A stretch of DNA of 57,875 nucleotides from an uncultured Lachnospiraceae bacterium. Lineage in GTDB: Bacteria > Bacillota > Clostridia > Lachnospirales > Lachnospiraceae. A program made the translations under genes and the position numbers. The stretch is taken from NCBI GenBank assembly GCA_947625875.1, contig CANQQG010000006.1:1-57875 (forward strand), written 5' to 3'. This document shows, in pieces, positions 28,385-35,941 of the stretch (positions within the stretch are counted from its first letter, which is position 1; the number at the start of each line of letters is the position of its first letter). The notes beneath the pieces were generated by a model. That model was not told where the DNA came from, made no database searches, and was given only the letters and a program-made list of their open reading frames with translations.

Positions 28385-30475
28385 CTATTCTTCAATATTT
28401 ACCAGTTTATTTGCCCTTGCTTCAATCTCACGCTTCTGGACGTCTTCCGGAGCCTGTTCGTAACGCGCAAACTCATAGCTGTAAACGCCCTCGCCGCCCG
28501 TTATGGAACGGAGCGTCGTCGTATAGCCGTCCAGTTCCGTATACGGGATGTCCGCGATGATCTCCTGCTTGCCGCCCTCAACCGGATTCATGCCGAGCAC
28601 ACGCGCGCGGCGTTTATTCAAATCGCCCATGATATCGCCCGTAAATTTATCCGAAGCCGTCACCGTAATCGTTGCGATCGGCTCAAGCAATACCGGCGAA
28701 GCCTGTAAAAAGCCTTTCTTAAACGCCTGCGCGGCGGCTACTTTAAAGGCAAGCTCAGAAGAATCTACCGGATGGTAGGAACCGTCATATAAATTCGCCT
28801 TTACGCCGACAACCGGATATGCCGCCAGAGGGCCGCTCTTTACGGATTCCTGGATTCCTTTTTCGACTGCCGGAAAATAGTTTTTCGGCACTGCGCCGCC
28901 AACAACCGTCTGCGTAAATTCGTAAACTTTTTCGAGATCCCCCAGCGGCTCAAATGTCATTTTCACATGGCCGTACTGCCCATGCCCGCCGGACTGTTTC
29001 TTATATTTATATTCCACATCCGCTTTTTTGCGTATCGTTTCGCGGAACGCAACCTTTGCCTTATCCAGCTCCACTTCAACCTTATATTTATTTAACAGCT
29101 TGCTCACAACGACCTCAAGCTGCTGTTCCCCGATGCCATACAAAAGCGTCTGGGAGTTCTGGCTGTCATTGACCGCCTTTAACGTCAGATCCTCATGCAT
29201 TAATTTGGAAAGCGCCTGCGACGCCTTATCCATATCCGCTTTATTCTTTACCTTATAGCGTTTGCACGTATACGGCGTAGAGATCGTAGTGCGGATATAT
29301 AAGATCGGGTTCGCCTTTGTGGACAGGGAATCTGTCGTCCGCGCGCCGGTCAGTTTCGCCAGTGCGCCGATATCCCCCGCATGGAGTTCCCGGACCTCTT
29401 CCGCTTTCGCGCCGCGCATCACATACAGCTTTCCGATTTTCGCCTCCTGATCCCTGTGGTAATTAAACAGCACGTCGTCCGGTTTCAGCACGCCGGAATT
29501 TACCTTGATCAGCGAATATTTACCGATAAACGGATCCTGGATCGTTTTAAAAATATATGCCGACTTCGGTTTTGAGAAATCATAATCCGCCTGATACACT
29601 TCGTTCGTTGTCGCGTTGATGCCCGCGCATGGCCGTTTATCCGGGCTTGGGAAATATTTAATGATATCGTCCATCAGCGTATAAACGCCCTGCGCTAAAA
29701 TGGATGAGCCCATGGAAACCGGAATCGTGCTGCCGTCGGACACATTGACGCGGAGCGCCTGGCGGATCTCATTTTCCGAAAACTCTTCCCCTGCAAAATA
29801 GCGGTCCATAAATTCTTCGCTTGTCTCCGCGACTGCCTCCAATAACGCCTCCCTGCAGATCTCCAGGTTCGGCTTTGAATATTCCGGCATATCCATCGGG
29901 ACGACTTCTCCTTTTTCCGTCCAGCGGTTCGCCGTCTGGGCGACGACATTTACGTAACCGATAAACTTTTCATTTTCCCGGATCGGCAGATGGAACGGCG
30001 CGATCTTTTTGCCATACAGCTCCTGCAGGTCTTCCACTACCTGGCGGAAGCTGGCGTTGTCAATATCCATATCCGTCACAAAAAACATGCGCGGCAGTTT
30101 ATATTTCTCACAGATCTCCCACGCCTTTCTCGTCCCCACTTCAATCCCGGCCTTGCCGCTCACTACGATAATGGCTGCGTCCGCGACGCTTACCGCCTCT
30201 TCCACTTCCCCCACAAAATCGAAATATCCCGGTGTATCCAGCACATTGATCTTGGTCTGCTCCCAGATGATCGGGACGACGGACGTCTGGATTGAGAAGG
30301 AACGCTTCATCTCTTCCTTGTCATAATCGCTGATCGTGTTCCCGTCGCTTATTTTACCCATGCGTCCAATCTGGCCCGACAGATACGCCATCGCCTCCAC
30401 AAGACTTGTCTTTCCGCTGCCTCCATGCCCCAAAAGCACAACGTTCCGTATCCTGTCTGTTGTAAAAACCTCCAT
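28385..30475 (-). CDS. fusA: Elongation factor G-like GTPase (second EF-G type)
   Basis: A 696-residue translation-factor GTPase with all five EF-G domains: G1 GHGGSGKT, G3 DTPGYFDF, domain IV GGHGQYGHVKM and a C-terminal domain V ending GVYSYEFARYEQAPED. It belongs to the divergent clostridial EF-G-like branch rather than the str-operon fusA, because no rps or tuf genes are near. The G4 motif is TDMD instead of NKMD, which would weaken the standard guanine-specifying Asn/Lys contacts. Strong GGAGG box before the start at 30475. A role in translocation, ribosome recycling or a stress-specific variant cannot be told from sequence. Confidence 0.9.
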   Translation of the reverse strand: MEVFTTDRIRNVVLLGHGGSGKTSLVEAMAYLSGQIGRMGKISDGNTISDYDKEEMKRSFSIQTSVVPIIWEQTKINVLDTPGYFDFVGEVEEAVSVADAAIIVVSGKAGIEVGTRKAWEICEKYKLPRMFFVTDMDIDNASFRQVVEDLQELYGKKIAPFHLPIRENEKFIGYVNVVAQTANRWTEKGEVVPMDMPEYSKPNLEICREALLEAVAETSEEFMDRYFAGEEFSENEIRQALRVNVSDGSTIPVSMGSSILAQGVYTLMDDIIKYFPSPDKRPCAGINATTNEVYQADYDFSKPKSAYIFKTIQDPFIGKYSLIKVNSGVLKPDDVLFNYHRDQEAKIGKLYVMRGAKAEEVRELHAGDIGALAKLTGARTTDSLSTKANPILYIRTTISTPYTCKRYKVKNKADMDKASQALSKLMHEDLTLKAVNDSQNSQTLLYGIGEQQLEVVVSKLLNKYKVEVELDKAKVAFRETIRKKADVEYKYKKQSGGHGQYGHVKMTFEPLGDLEKVYEFTQTVVGGAVPKNYFPAVEKGIQESVKSGPLAAYPVVGVKANLYDGSYHPVDSSELAFKVAAAQAFKKGFLQASPVLLEPIATITVTASDKFTGDIMGDLNKRRARVLGMNPVEGGKQEIIADIPYTELDGYTTTLRSITGGEGVYSYEFARYEQAPEDVQKREIEARANKLVNIEE

Positions 30476-30652
30476 TTGCTTTACCTCCCATACTGTTTTC
30501 CTTGTGCATTCCCGCGGTCCTTATAAAAACCGTCTGCATTTATTTTATCAAAACCTTCCGTCAAATACAACACTTATATTCATATTGTACAAAATCTTTT
30601 TTGTTTTATACCTGTTTCCTTGCTATTTTTCACAATGCCATTTTTTAAAGTG

Positions 30653-30681
30653 TTGACTTTGTTATGCAGAATCTTTAAAAT
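30653..30681 (+). promoter_or_regulatory. Promoter of tyrA-aroA
   Basis: TTGACT (30653-30658), a 17-base spacer and TAAAAT (30676-30681): a near-consensus sigma-A promoter about 54 bases before the tyrA ATG, divergent from the EF-G-like gene. Confidence 0.75.
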
Positions 30682-30734
30682 ACTAAAAGGAATATTTTTG
30701 AAAATACAGGGAACTGAAATGGGGAACACAAAAA

Positions 30735-31847
30735 ATGGATGTTTTTGAGCAAGACATAAAAAAGATCGGCTTTATCGGCCTTGGCCTGATCGGCGGCTCC
30801 ATCGCCCGCACAATCAGGCGCATTCATCCTGACATAAAGCTTTATGCCACTTCCGGGCATTTATCCACTGTTACGCAGGCTTACGAGGCGCAGGTCATCG
30901 AAAATGACCGGCTTATGGAGCTGTCCGAGCTTGCCGGCATGGATTATATTTTTTTATGCACGCCGGTACAGCAGAATATTCAATATTTAAAACAATTAAA
31001 ACCCCTGCTTGCGCCGGATGCCATTGTCACTGATGTGGGCAGCGTAAAGGAGGATATCCACAGGGCGGTTTCCGCGCTCGGAATGGAAAAAAATTTTATC
31101 GGCGGACATCCGATGGCGGGATCGGAAAAGACCGGCTTCGCCGCTTCCACCGCGCATCTTCTGGAAAACGCCTACTATGTGCTGACGCCAACGGCGCTGA
31201 CGCCGCCGGAACAGACCGCGCGTTTTCAGCGTTTTATAGCGTCGCTCGGCGCGCTGCCCCTGCTCCTCGACGCCAGGCGGCATGACCGCGCGACCGCGTC
31301 CATCAGCCATCTGCCGCATATGATGGCGTATGCGCTCGTAAACCTCGTAAAAGAAATTGACGATGAACAGGAAACAATGAAGACGATCGCCGCGGGCGGC
31401 TTTCGGGACATGACGCGCATCGCGGCCTCTTCCCCGGTCATGTGGCAGGAAATATGCCTTTCCAATCAGGAACAGCTTTTGTCCCTCATGGACTTATACA
31501 TGGAAAAATTACAGGAACTCCGTTCCTTTATCGCCGACGGGGATAAAGACGCGCTGACCGCCGCTTTTACCGAAGCAAAGAATTACCGGGACGCCCTGCT
31601 CGTCCGCCAGTCCGGCAGCATCAGCCCGGTCTATGAGCTCTATTGCGACCTGACGGACGAGGTCGGCGTAATCGCAACGCTCGCCACGCTTCTTGCGCAA
31701 AACGGCATCAATATCAAAAATATCGGCGTCCTGCACAACCGCGAATTTGAAGACGGCGTTTTACACATCGAATTATACGACCGGGCTTCCCTCGACGCGG
31801 CAAGCGCGCTGCTTGCAGAAAACAACTATAAAATCTATCACAGATAA
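30735..31847 (+). CDS. tyrA: Prephenate dehydrogenase with ACT domain
   Basis: A 370-residue enzyme of tyrosine biosynthesis that oxidatively decarboxylates prephenate to 4-hydroxyphenylpyruvate with NAD(P). The Rossmann loop IGFIGLGLIGGS opens it, VTDVGSVK and GGHPMAGSEKTGF form the active-site region, and an ACT domain at about 298-368 (VGVIATLATLLAQNGINIKNIGVLH) is likely to bind an aromatic amino acid for feedback. Length fits the ACT-containing Firmicute type. It leads, 24 bp later, into aroA; a good promoter sits before it. The assignment is secure. Confidence 0.95.
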   Translation: MDVFEQDIKKIGFIGLGLIGGSIARTIRRIHPDIKLYATSGHLSTVTQAYEAQVIENDRLMELSELAGMDYIFLCTPVQQNIQYLKQLKPLLAPDAIVTDVGSVKEDIHRAVSALGMEKNFIGGHPMAGSEKTGFAASTAHLLENAYYVLTPTALTPPEQTARFQRFIASLGALPLLLDARRHDRATASISHLPHMMAYALVNLVKEIDDEQETMKTIAAGGFRDMTRIAASSPVMWQEICLSNQEQLLSLMDLYMEKLQELRSFIADGDKDALTAAFTEAKNYRDALLVRQSGSISPVYELYCDLTDEVGVIATLATLLAQNGINIKNIGVLHNREFEDGVLHIELYDRASLDAASALLAENNYKIYHR

Positions 31848-31871
31848 CACTGCGAAAGGAGTACATCGATC

Positions 31872-33149
31872 ATGTTTATAAAACCCGTATCATCACTCAA
31901 AGGCGAACTGCGCATACCGGGTGATAAATCCATCTCGCACCGCAGCGTCATGTTCGGCGCCATTGCGGAAGGCATTACGGAGGTTACGCATTTTTTACAG
32001 GGCGCGGACTGCCTTTCTACGATTTCCTGTTTCCGGAAACTCGGCATTGAAATCGAAAATACCCCACAGAAAATCACCATTTACGGCAAAGGGTTACATG
32101 GACTGTCCGCGCCTGACGGAATCCTTGACGCAGGGAACAGCGGAACGACCACGCGCCTGATCTCAGGCATCCTTGCCGGGCAGCCGTTTACCAGCACGCT
32201 GACCGGGGACGCATCCATCCAAAAACGCCCCATGAAGCGTATCATAGCCCCTTTAAGGGAGATGGGCGCAGATATTACAAGCCTTTCCGGAAACGACTGC
32301 GCGCCACTTAAAATCAGCAGTGCGCCGCTGCATGGCATTCATTACCAATCTCCGGTCGCCTCCGCACAGGTAAAATCCTGCCTTCTGCTTGCCGGGCTCT
32401 ATGCAGATGCGCCGGTCAGCGTGACGGAGCCCGCCCTTTCGCGCAACCACACCGAGCTTATGCTTGCTTCGTTTGGCGCCAATGTCACAAGCGAACAGAC
32501 GACCGCCACGATACAGCCGACGCCCCGGCTTTATGGACAGCGCATCGACGTGCCCGGCGACATTTCATCCGCCGCTTATTTCCTTGCCGCCGGTCTGCTC
32601 CTGCCAGGCTCTGAGCTTCTGATCCGCAATGTCGGCATAAACCCGACGCGGGACGGCATAATCCGGGTGGCAAAAGCCATGCAGGGCAATGTGACGGAGT
32701 TAAACGCGCGCATTGTTTCCGGCGAGCCGGTCTGCGACCTGCTTGTCCGTTCGAGCGAACTGCATGGGACCGAAATCGGCGGCAGCCTGATCCCGGCGCT
32801 CATTGACGAGATTCCGGCCATTGCCGTTATGGCGGCTTACGCAAACGGAACCACCGTCATCAAAGACGCCGCAGAATTAAAGGTAAAAGAATCCAACCGC
32901 ATAGACACGATCGTAACAAACCTGCGCGCAATGGGCGCGGACATTACGGCCACAGAAGACGGCATGGTCATTAACGGCGGAAGGCCGCTGCACCATGCGG
33001 TGATTGATTCCCACATGGACCACCGCATTGCCATGGCCTTTTCGATTGCGGCGCTGCGCGCGGAGGGCGGCGCGGATATCCGCGATGCAAAAGCCGTCTC
33101 TATTTCGTATCCGGCATTTTATCAGGACCTGTCTTCCCTCGAAGCGTAA
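31872..33149 (+). CDS. aroA: 3-phosphoshikimate 1-carboxyvinyltransferase (EPSP synthase)
   Basis: A 425-residue enzyme of the shikimate pathway joining shikimate-3-phosphate and phosphoenolpyruvate. It shows the GDKSISHRS phosphate-binding start, the LDAGNSGTTTRL loop, and the closing DHRIAMAF motif. GGAG precedes the ATG by ten bases. The second gene of the tyrA-aroA operon. The LDAGNSGTTTRL loop has the Ser-Gly-Thr-Thr form typical of many Firmicute (class II-like) enzymes; herbicide sensitivity was not assessed. Full length. Confidence 0.97.
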   Translation: MFIKPVSSLKGELRIPGDKSISHRSVMFGAIAEGITEVTHFLQGADCLSTISCFRKLGIEIENTPQKITIYGKGLHGLSAPDGILDAGNSGTTTRLISGILAGQPFTSTLTGDASIQKRPMKRIIAPLREMGADITSLSGNDCAPLKISSAPLHGIHYQSPVASAQVKSCLLLAGLYADAPVSVTEPALSRNHTELMLASFGANVTSEQTTATIQPTPRLYGQRIDVPGDISSAAYFLAAGLLLPGSELLIRNVGINPTRDGIIRVAKAMQGNVTELNARIVSGEPVCDLLVRSSELHGTEIGGSLIPALIDEIPAIAVMAAYANGTTVIKDAAELKVKESNRIDTIVTNLRAMGADITATEDGMVINGGRPLHHAVIDSHMDHRIAMAFSIAALRAEGGADIRDAKAVSISYPAFYQDLSSLEA

Positions 33150-33164
33150 CACAGGGAGTCTTCC

Positions 33165-33215
33165 GCAGACAGACCGGACAAGCCCTCCTGCAAAGAACTT
33201 GTCCGGTCTGTCTGC
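33165..33215. terminator. 18-bp perfect hairpin between aroA and the PilZ gene
   Basis: GCAGACAGACCGGACAAG at 33165-33182 is exactly complementary to 33198-33215 with a 15-base loop. It follows the aroA stop and touches the PilZ stop codon. It lacks a clear T run in either direction, so it may stabilise or protect both convergent transcripts as well as end them. Confidence 0.65.
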
Positions 33216-33571
33216 TAACCATTGATCTCTTTTAATAATTCTTCTATTAATTGATAAATATCGATCTTCCGCTGATCGATCTCCGACATCCCTACAAACG
33301 TCCCGCCATAATTATATTCCCCCGATTCCAAAGACGCTTCGCGCACGATATGTATGACGCATGGGATCACTTCTTTTGTCCAGATTTCCAGCATGGTATT
33401 GTAAAATCCGTCTGCGCCGAGCTTTTCACTGCAATTAAAACCAATTCCCGCCCTTGAGATATCTTTCACCTTCACTTCTACATTTCTTGCCGTTTTCTGC
33501 CCATAATCAATACTTTCAAGCTGAATCGTCACTTTCAGCTCAAGGCGTTTGTATTTTCTCTTTTCCTGCAT
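33215..33571 (-). CDS. PilZ-domain protein
   Basis: A 118-residue protein made of essentially one PilZ domain. RKYKRLELKV, with the RxxxR type c-di-GMP arm (R5, K6, R9), and the strand VKDISRAGIGFNCSE with the D/NxSxxG motif are present. This is the expected pattern of a cyclic-di-GMP receptor. AAAGGAG lies nine bases before the ATG. It ends inside a long hairpin shared with aroA. No GGDEF or EAL gene is nearby, so the pathway served is not visible. Confidence 0.85.
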   Translation of the reverse strand: MQEKRKYKRLELKVTIQLESIDYGQKTARNVEVKVKDISRAGIGFNCSEKLGADGFYNTMLEIWTKEVIPCVIHIVREASLESGEYNYGGTFVGMSEIDQRKIDIYQLIEELLKEING

Positions 33572-33791
33572 AACTGCAAACTCCTTTCGTAACCTTCTCC
33601 TGCTATTCTAACACCGGCGGGAGCATTTCACAATATCTTTTTTCACTGCTGTTGTAGCTGATGCAGACTGACATTATATTATCAGATAGTCAAAAGGCTG
33701 TCATATGTAGTCAACAGATAATCCTGCGGAAAAAAACGGTGAAAAGATTATTGCATTTCCGATTTGCTTATGATATATTAATAGAAAAAGA
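33572..33791. other. Intergenic region upstream of PilZ gene
   Basis: AT-rich sequence with no frame of interest. It holds the PilZ gene's upstream region and the downstream end of the small toxin transcript. No promoter is clear enough to call. Confidence 0.3.
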
Positions 33792-33818
33792 GAGACATCT
33801 GCTGCTAACAGATGTCTC
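33782..33818 (-). terminator. Terminator of the small toxin transcript
   Basis: Ten-base arms (GAGACATCTG and CAGATGTCTC) with a seven-base loop; on the minus strand they are followed by TCTTTTTCTA. It fits a classic terminator at the 3' end of the Hol-Tox-type message. Confidence 0.75.
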
Positions 33819-33891
33819 CCGGATGAACCGATAGACGGTTTGCCCGATTATATGGTTACAGCTAATAGCCGCAGCCTTGTCACGGGGGCGG

Positions 33892-33990
33892 CTATTTCTG
33901 TGTCTTGCTACTATCCTTACCGAACGTGTATCCTAAGCCAAAGCAGGTCAAGCCGAAGCTCAGCACTGCAATCAGTCCTAAAATATCCAT
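33892..33990 (-). CDS. Putative holin-like toxin (Hol-Tox type), 32 residues
   Basis: A tiny frame reading MDILGLIAVLSFGLTCFGLG, then YTFGKDSSKTQK: a single hydrophobic helix and a short charged tail. This is the pattern of small membrane toxins annotated as putative holin-like toxin (related in form to Fst/TxpA/BsrG peptides of type I toxin-antitoxin systems). GGAGGG lies eight bases before the ATG. The message ends at a strong terminator at 33782-33818. The antitoxin RNA is not located. Ten-base complementary ends (33836-33845 and 34063-34072) suggest regulated folding. It lies at the edge of the prophage. Confidence 0.75.
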   Translation of the reverse strand: MDILGLIAVLSFGLTCFGLGYTFGKDSSKTQK

Positions 33991-34037
33991 TGGCTCAGCC
34001 CTCCTTTCCCAGATTCCCTTGCGGGTTTCTATGTAAA

Positions 34038-34058
34038 CGGAGGGTCACAGTCCCTCCG
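34038..34058 (-). promoter_or_regulatory. 5' leader hairpin of the toxin message
   Basis: Seven-base arms CGGAGGG and CCCTCCG with a seven-base loop, in the leader of the 32-residue toxin. Adjacent GGAAAGG (34058-34064, plus strand) is complementary to CCTTTCC at 34003-34009, which covers the toxin's ribosome binding site region. Confidence 0.4.
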
Positions 34059-34117
34059 GAAAGGGCAAACCGCCTACCATCTTGATCCATCTGATGAAAA
34101 TTTTACCATAACGGCGT

Positions 34118-34201
34118 CTAATATTCAACACAAAAAAGTACCCGTCCCTGCCGTTTCTCCGGTTCTGCCTTAACAATCCCCACGCCCACATAGTTTTTCA
34201 T
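34118..34201 (-). CDS. 27-residue remnant of a mobile-element protein
   Basis: MKNYVGVGIVKAEPEKRQGR and then VLFCVEY. A perfect AGGAGG box six bases before the ATG shows that it was a real gene start. The opening resembles short phage/ICE proteins (MKQYIGxxxVxAEP..) common in Lachnospiraceae, which are longer. It is therefore probably a truncated copy rather than a complete gene. Confidence 0.4.
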   Translation of the reverse strand: MKNYVGVGIVKAEPEKRQGRVLFCVEY

Positions 34202-34496
34202 CAGATACCTCCTACTTCGTCACGTCCTTGGCATCACGATAACACAGCCTGCCGCCATTGCAGGTGTTTTTCCGCATTTTTACAGAATTTTTTCGCCATT
34301 CAAAAAGCCGGGAACCCGCAGGCTCCCGGCAACTGTATCATTCTGACGCCAAATGGCTAAATTGACCACCCATGATGAAATTGACTGCTTTACAAAAAGC
34401 GAATTTCATGTCAAATAATGAGCATCGCATCCCGTATGTATCGGAATCGCCTCATTTTTCGCTCCTTGTAATGCACAAATCATAAAATAGATTTTA
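34202..34496. other. Prophage left-edge region with insertion-element-like repeats
   Basis: No gene is supported. On the minus strand two spaced copies of GTCAATTT (in GGTCAATTTAGCC and GTCAATTTCATC, about 34357-34386) resemble the reiterated terminal repeats of IS21-family elements. A 14-codon frame with an AAGGAG box at about 34455 (MRRFRYIRDAMLII) follows the last prophage gene. The prophage boundary is probably here but no att repeat can be defined without the right end. Confidence 0.35.
34302..34330 (-). terminator. Terminator at the left end of the prophage
   Basis: Arms GCCGGGA and TCCCGGC around a ten-base loop. On the minus strand the stem is followed by TTTTTGAATGG. It would stop the long leftward prophage transcript before the host genes. 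Confidence 0.7.
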
Positions 34497-34775
34497 TCAT
34501 TCAGCACCCGAACCGTCAATACATTTGAGGTCAAGACTTTCCTCCAAAGCCTTGCAGACATCGGCGACCCTTTTCGCTCCGAATCCTTTCGTTGCGAGGA
34601 GGACGCTGCGAACCTGTTCCACGTCCAGAGCCTTTTCCTTTACTGCATCCGCTCCGTCCTTGAAACCGGACTTGTAGATGGACTCCGCCCATAATGTCAT
34701 CTGGCAATGGTCCATCTTCCGGATGCGGTTATAATCTTTCCTGTTCAAAATGAACGCCTTATTCTTCTTTGCCAT
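34497..34775 (-). CDS. Prophage hypothetical protein, 92 residues
   Basis: A basic, helical protein: MAKKNKAFILNRKDYNRIRK, then a DHCQMTLWAESIYKSGFKDGA repeat-like helix and a C-terminal EQVRSVLLATKGFGAKRVADVCKALEES. The last part has a helix-hairpin-helix feel (KGFGAKRVADV), which suggests nucleic acid contact. TAGGAGG precedes the ATG. It is the last gene of the long leftward operon, so it is an early-type phage gene of unknown role. Confidence 0.7.
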   Translation of the reverse strand: MAKKNKAFILNRKDYNRIRKMDHCQMTLWAESIYKSGFKDGADAVKEKALDVEQVRSVLLATKGFGAKRVADVCKALEESLDLKCIDGSGAE

Positions 34776-34784
34776 AAGTACCTC

Positions 34785-35147
34785 CTAAAACAAACTCATT
34801 TGCTGCGGGTCATAGGCGGGGCATTTCCTTGTGAGTTCCCCGCCAAACTGCTTGAGCCTTTTCACACGCTCCTTCTGCCTCAGATTCGCCATATAGTTAT
34901 TGTCAACCTCCGGTGGAGTAGGGATATAATATTCCGCAGGGAACGGCAAGCCGGTTTCTGAGCATATCTCCGCTATGACTGTCTTGCAATGTATGATGTG
35001 ATTGCGGGTCAGATTCAGATTTACTCCGTCGCTCCAAAACGGGTCGTTGCAGCCGTTCTTCTGCATATACATCCAATGCTCCCTCTCCCGGACAATATCT
35101 TCAGACAGGGTATGCAGGCGAGCGATAGGTCCATCATCTTTCTTCAC
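34785..35147 (-). CDS. Prophage hypothetical with C-terminal clamp-binding-like motif
   Basis: A 120-residue charged helical protein starting at GTG 35147, whose first bases overlap the stop of the previous gene (GTGA). It has a WMYMQKNGCNDPFWSDG region with two Trp residues and ends YDPQQMSLF. The final QMSLF matches the QxxLF pentapeptide that binds the bacterial DNA-polymerase sliding clamp. This suggests recruitment to the host replication fork, but the rest of the protein is not recognised. It is one of two prophage proteins with the same motif. Confidence 0.7.
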   Translation of the reverse strand: MKKDDGPIARLHTLSEDIVREREHWMYMQKNGCNDPFWSDGVNLNLTRNHIIHCKTVIAEICSETGLPFPAEYYIPTPPEVDNNYMANLRQKERVKRLKQFGGELTRKCPAYDPQQMSLF

Positions 35148-35452
35148 GCTGATTCCATCCTTTCTGGCATACCGTAAACACCTCTCTCAATCCGCTCTAT
35201 CTTCTCGCTCCGAGGCTTGATGTCCTGTATCACGGCCACCACATCGTAAACCGCCGTCAGATTACTGTCGCACCCGATGTCGGCATATCTCCGGTGTCCA
35301 TTCTCGTATGTGATTTCGGCGACTTCCTTGCAATATTCTCTGCCTCCGGCTTTGTACCAGTCCCGGACAGCCTCAATCCGCTTTACGTTCTCGCCGTTCA
35401 TCTTCAGAACGGGAACGAGTGCCATGAGCGTGTGGTTTATATCCTTATTCAT
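35144..35452 (-). CDS. Prophage hypothetical protein, 102 residues
   Basis: It begins MNKDINHTLMALVPVLKMNG and contains RIEAVRDWYKAGGREYCKEVAEITYENGHRRYADIGCDSN, then a beta strand and basic tail. The ATG at 35452 overlaps the preceding stop (ATGA) and has GGGAGGG six bases before it. The pattern of two halves linked by a Tyr/Gly-rich turn is seen in small phage early proteins. No function can be given. It is in the SSB-MazG neighbourhood and transcribed with them. Confidence 0.7.
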   Translation of the reverse strand: MNKDINHTLMALVPVLKMNGENVKRIEAVRDWYKAGGREYCKEVAEITYENGHRRYADIGCDSNLTAVYDVVAVIQDIKPRSEKIERIERGVYGMPERMESA

Positions 35453-35598
35453 CTTCTGCCCTCCCATTCTTCGCAGGAATCTTCATACTCGGTCCAGTCG
35501 GTGCAATACTCGCTGTCCGGATTTACGCACACCCACCCGTCGTCAACATCTTCGTGCCGATGATAACGGCAGGTTCCGCAGATTTCCCTATCGTCCAT
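35449..35598 (-). CDS. Small cysteine-rich prophage protein, 49 residues
   Basis: MDDREICGTCRYHRHEDVDD and then GWVCVNPDSEYCTDWTEYEDSCEEWEGRR. Cys-x2-Cys and two further cysteines make a small metal site likely. GGGAGG lies eight bases before the ATG at 35598, and the gene overlaps the end of the upstream gene by 11 bp. Family forms are small CxxC proteins of clostridial phages; the function is unknown. Confidence 0.7.
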   Translation of the reverse strand: MDDREICGTCRYHRHEDVDDGWVCVNPDSEYCTDWTEYEDSCEEWEGRR

Positions 35599-35941
35599 TG
35601 CTGCCACCTCCCACCGAAAGGAAGATTTCTCCATTCTGGTTCTCCTCGAATACGTCCATGCCGTGAATGATGGCAAACTCCCTCTCAAACTTCGCCCCTT
35701 TGGATTTCTCCCATCCCGGCATGAGGAAAATGCGGTCGCACATCCTCATCATTGTCTCCGACATCTCCATATAGTCGCCGTAATCCGTATCGAACGGCAT
35801 CCCGGAGTTCACTCTCGCCGGATTGATGACGGACCACCCGAACATCTGAGTGAGTTTGTGTTCATATTTATCGAACTTCTCCATGTATCCGTCCACGCCG
35901 GTAATCGGTCCGCTGAGGTAACATCTTTTCTCTCTACGCAT
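35588..35941 (-). CDS. DUF4406-type nucleoside-hydrolase-like protein
   Basis: A 117-residue protein with the opening CYLSGPITGVDGYMEKF, the core NPARVNSGMP and DYMEMSETMMRMCDRIFLMPGWEKSKGAKFEREFAIIHGM. This is the DUF4406 layout, related to nucleoside 2-deoxyribosyltransferases. Known members sit in phages and may act on nucleotides. The conserved D/E residues around GDYME and the GW..S.GA.FE helix are present. The start at 35941 follows a weak AAAGGG box and overlaps the upstream MazG-like gene. Next to MazG-like and SSB genes, a nucleotide-pool role is a fair inference. Confidence 0.8.
   Translation of the reverse strand: MRREKRCYLSGPITGVDGYMEKFDKYEHKLTQMFGWSVINPARVNSGMPFDTDYGDYMEMSETMMRMCDRIFLMPGWEKSKGAKFEREFAIIHGMDVFEENQNGEIFLSVGGGSNGR

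Noticed and set aside
28385-30475. Tetracycline ribosomal protection protein (TetM-like)
   Set aside because: Sequence follows EF-G (GHGGSGKT, domain IV GGHGQYGH) and the divergent clostridial EF-G-like branch rather than TetM.
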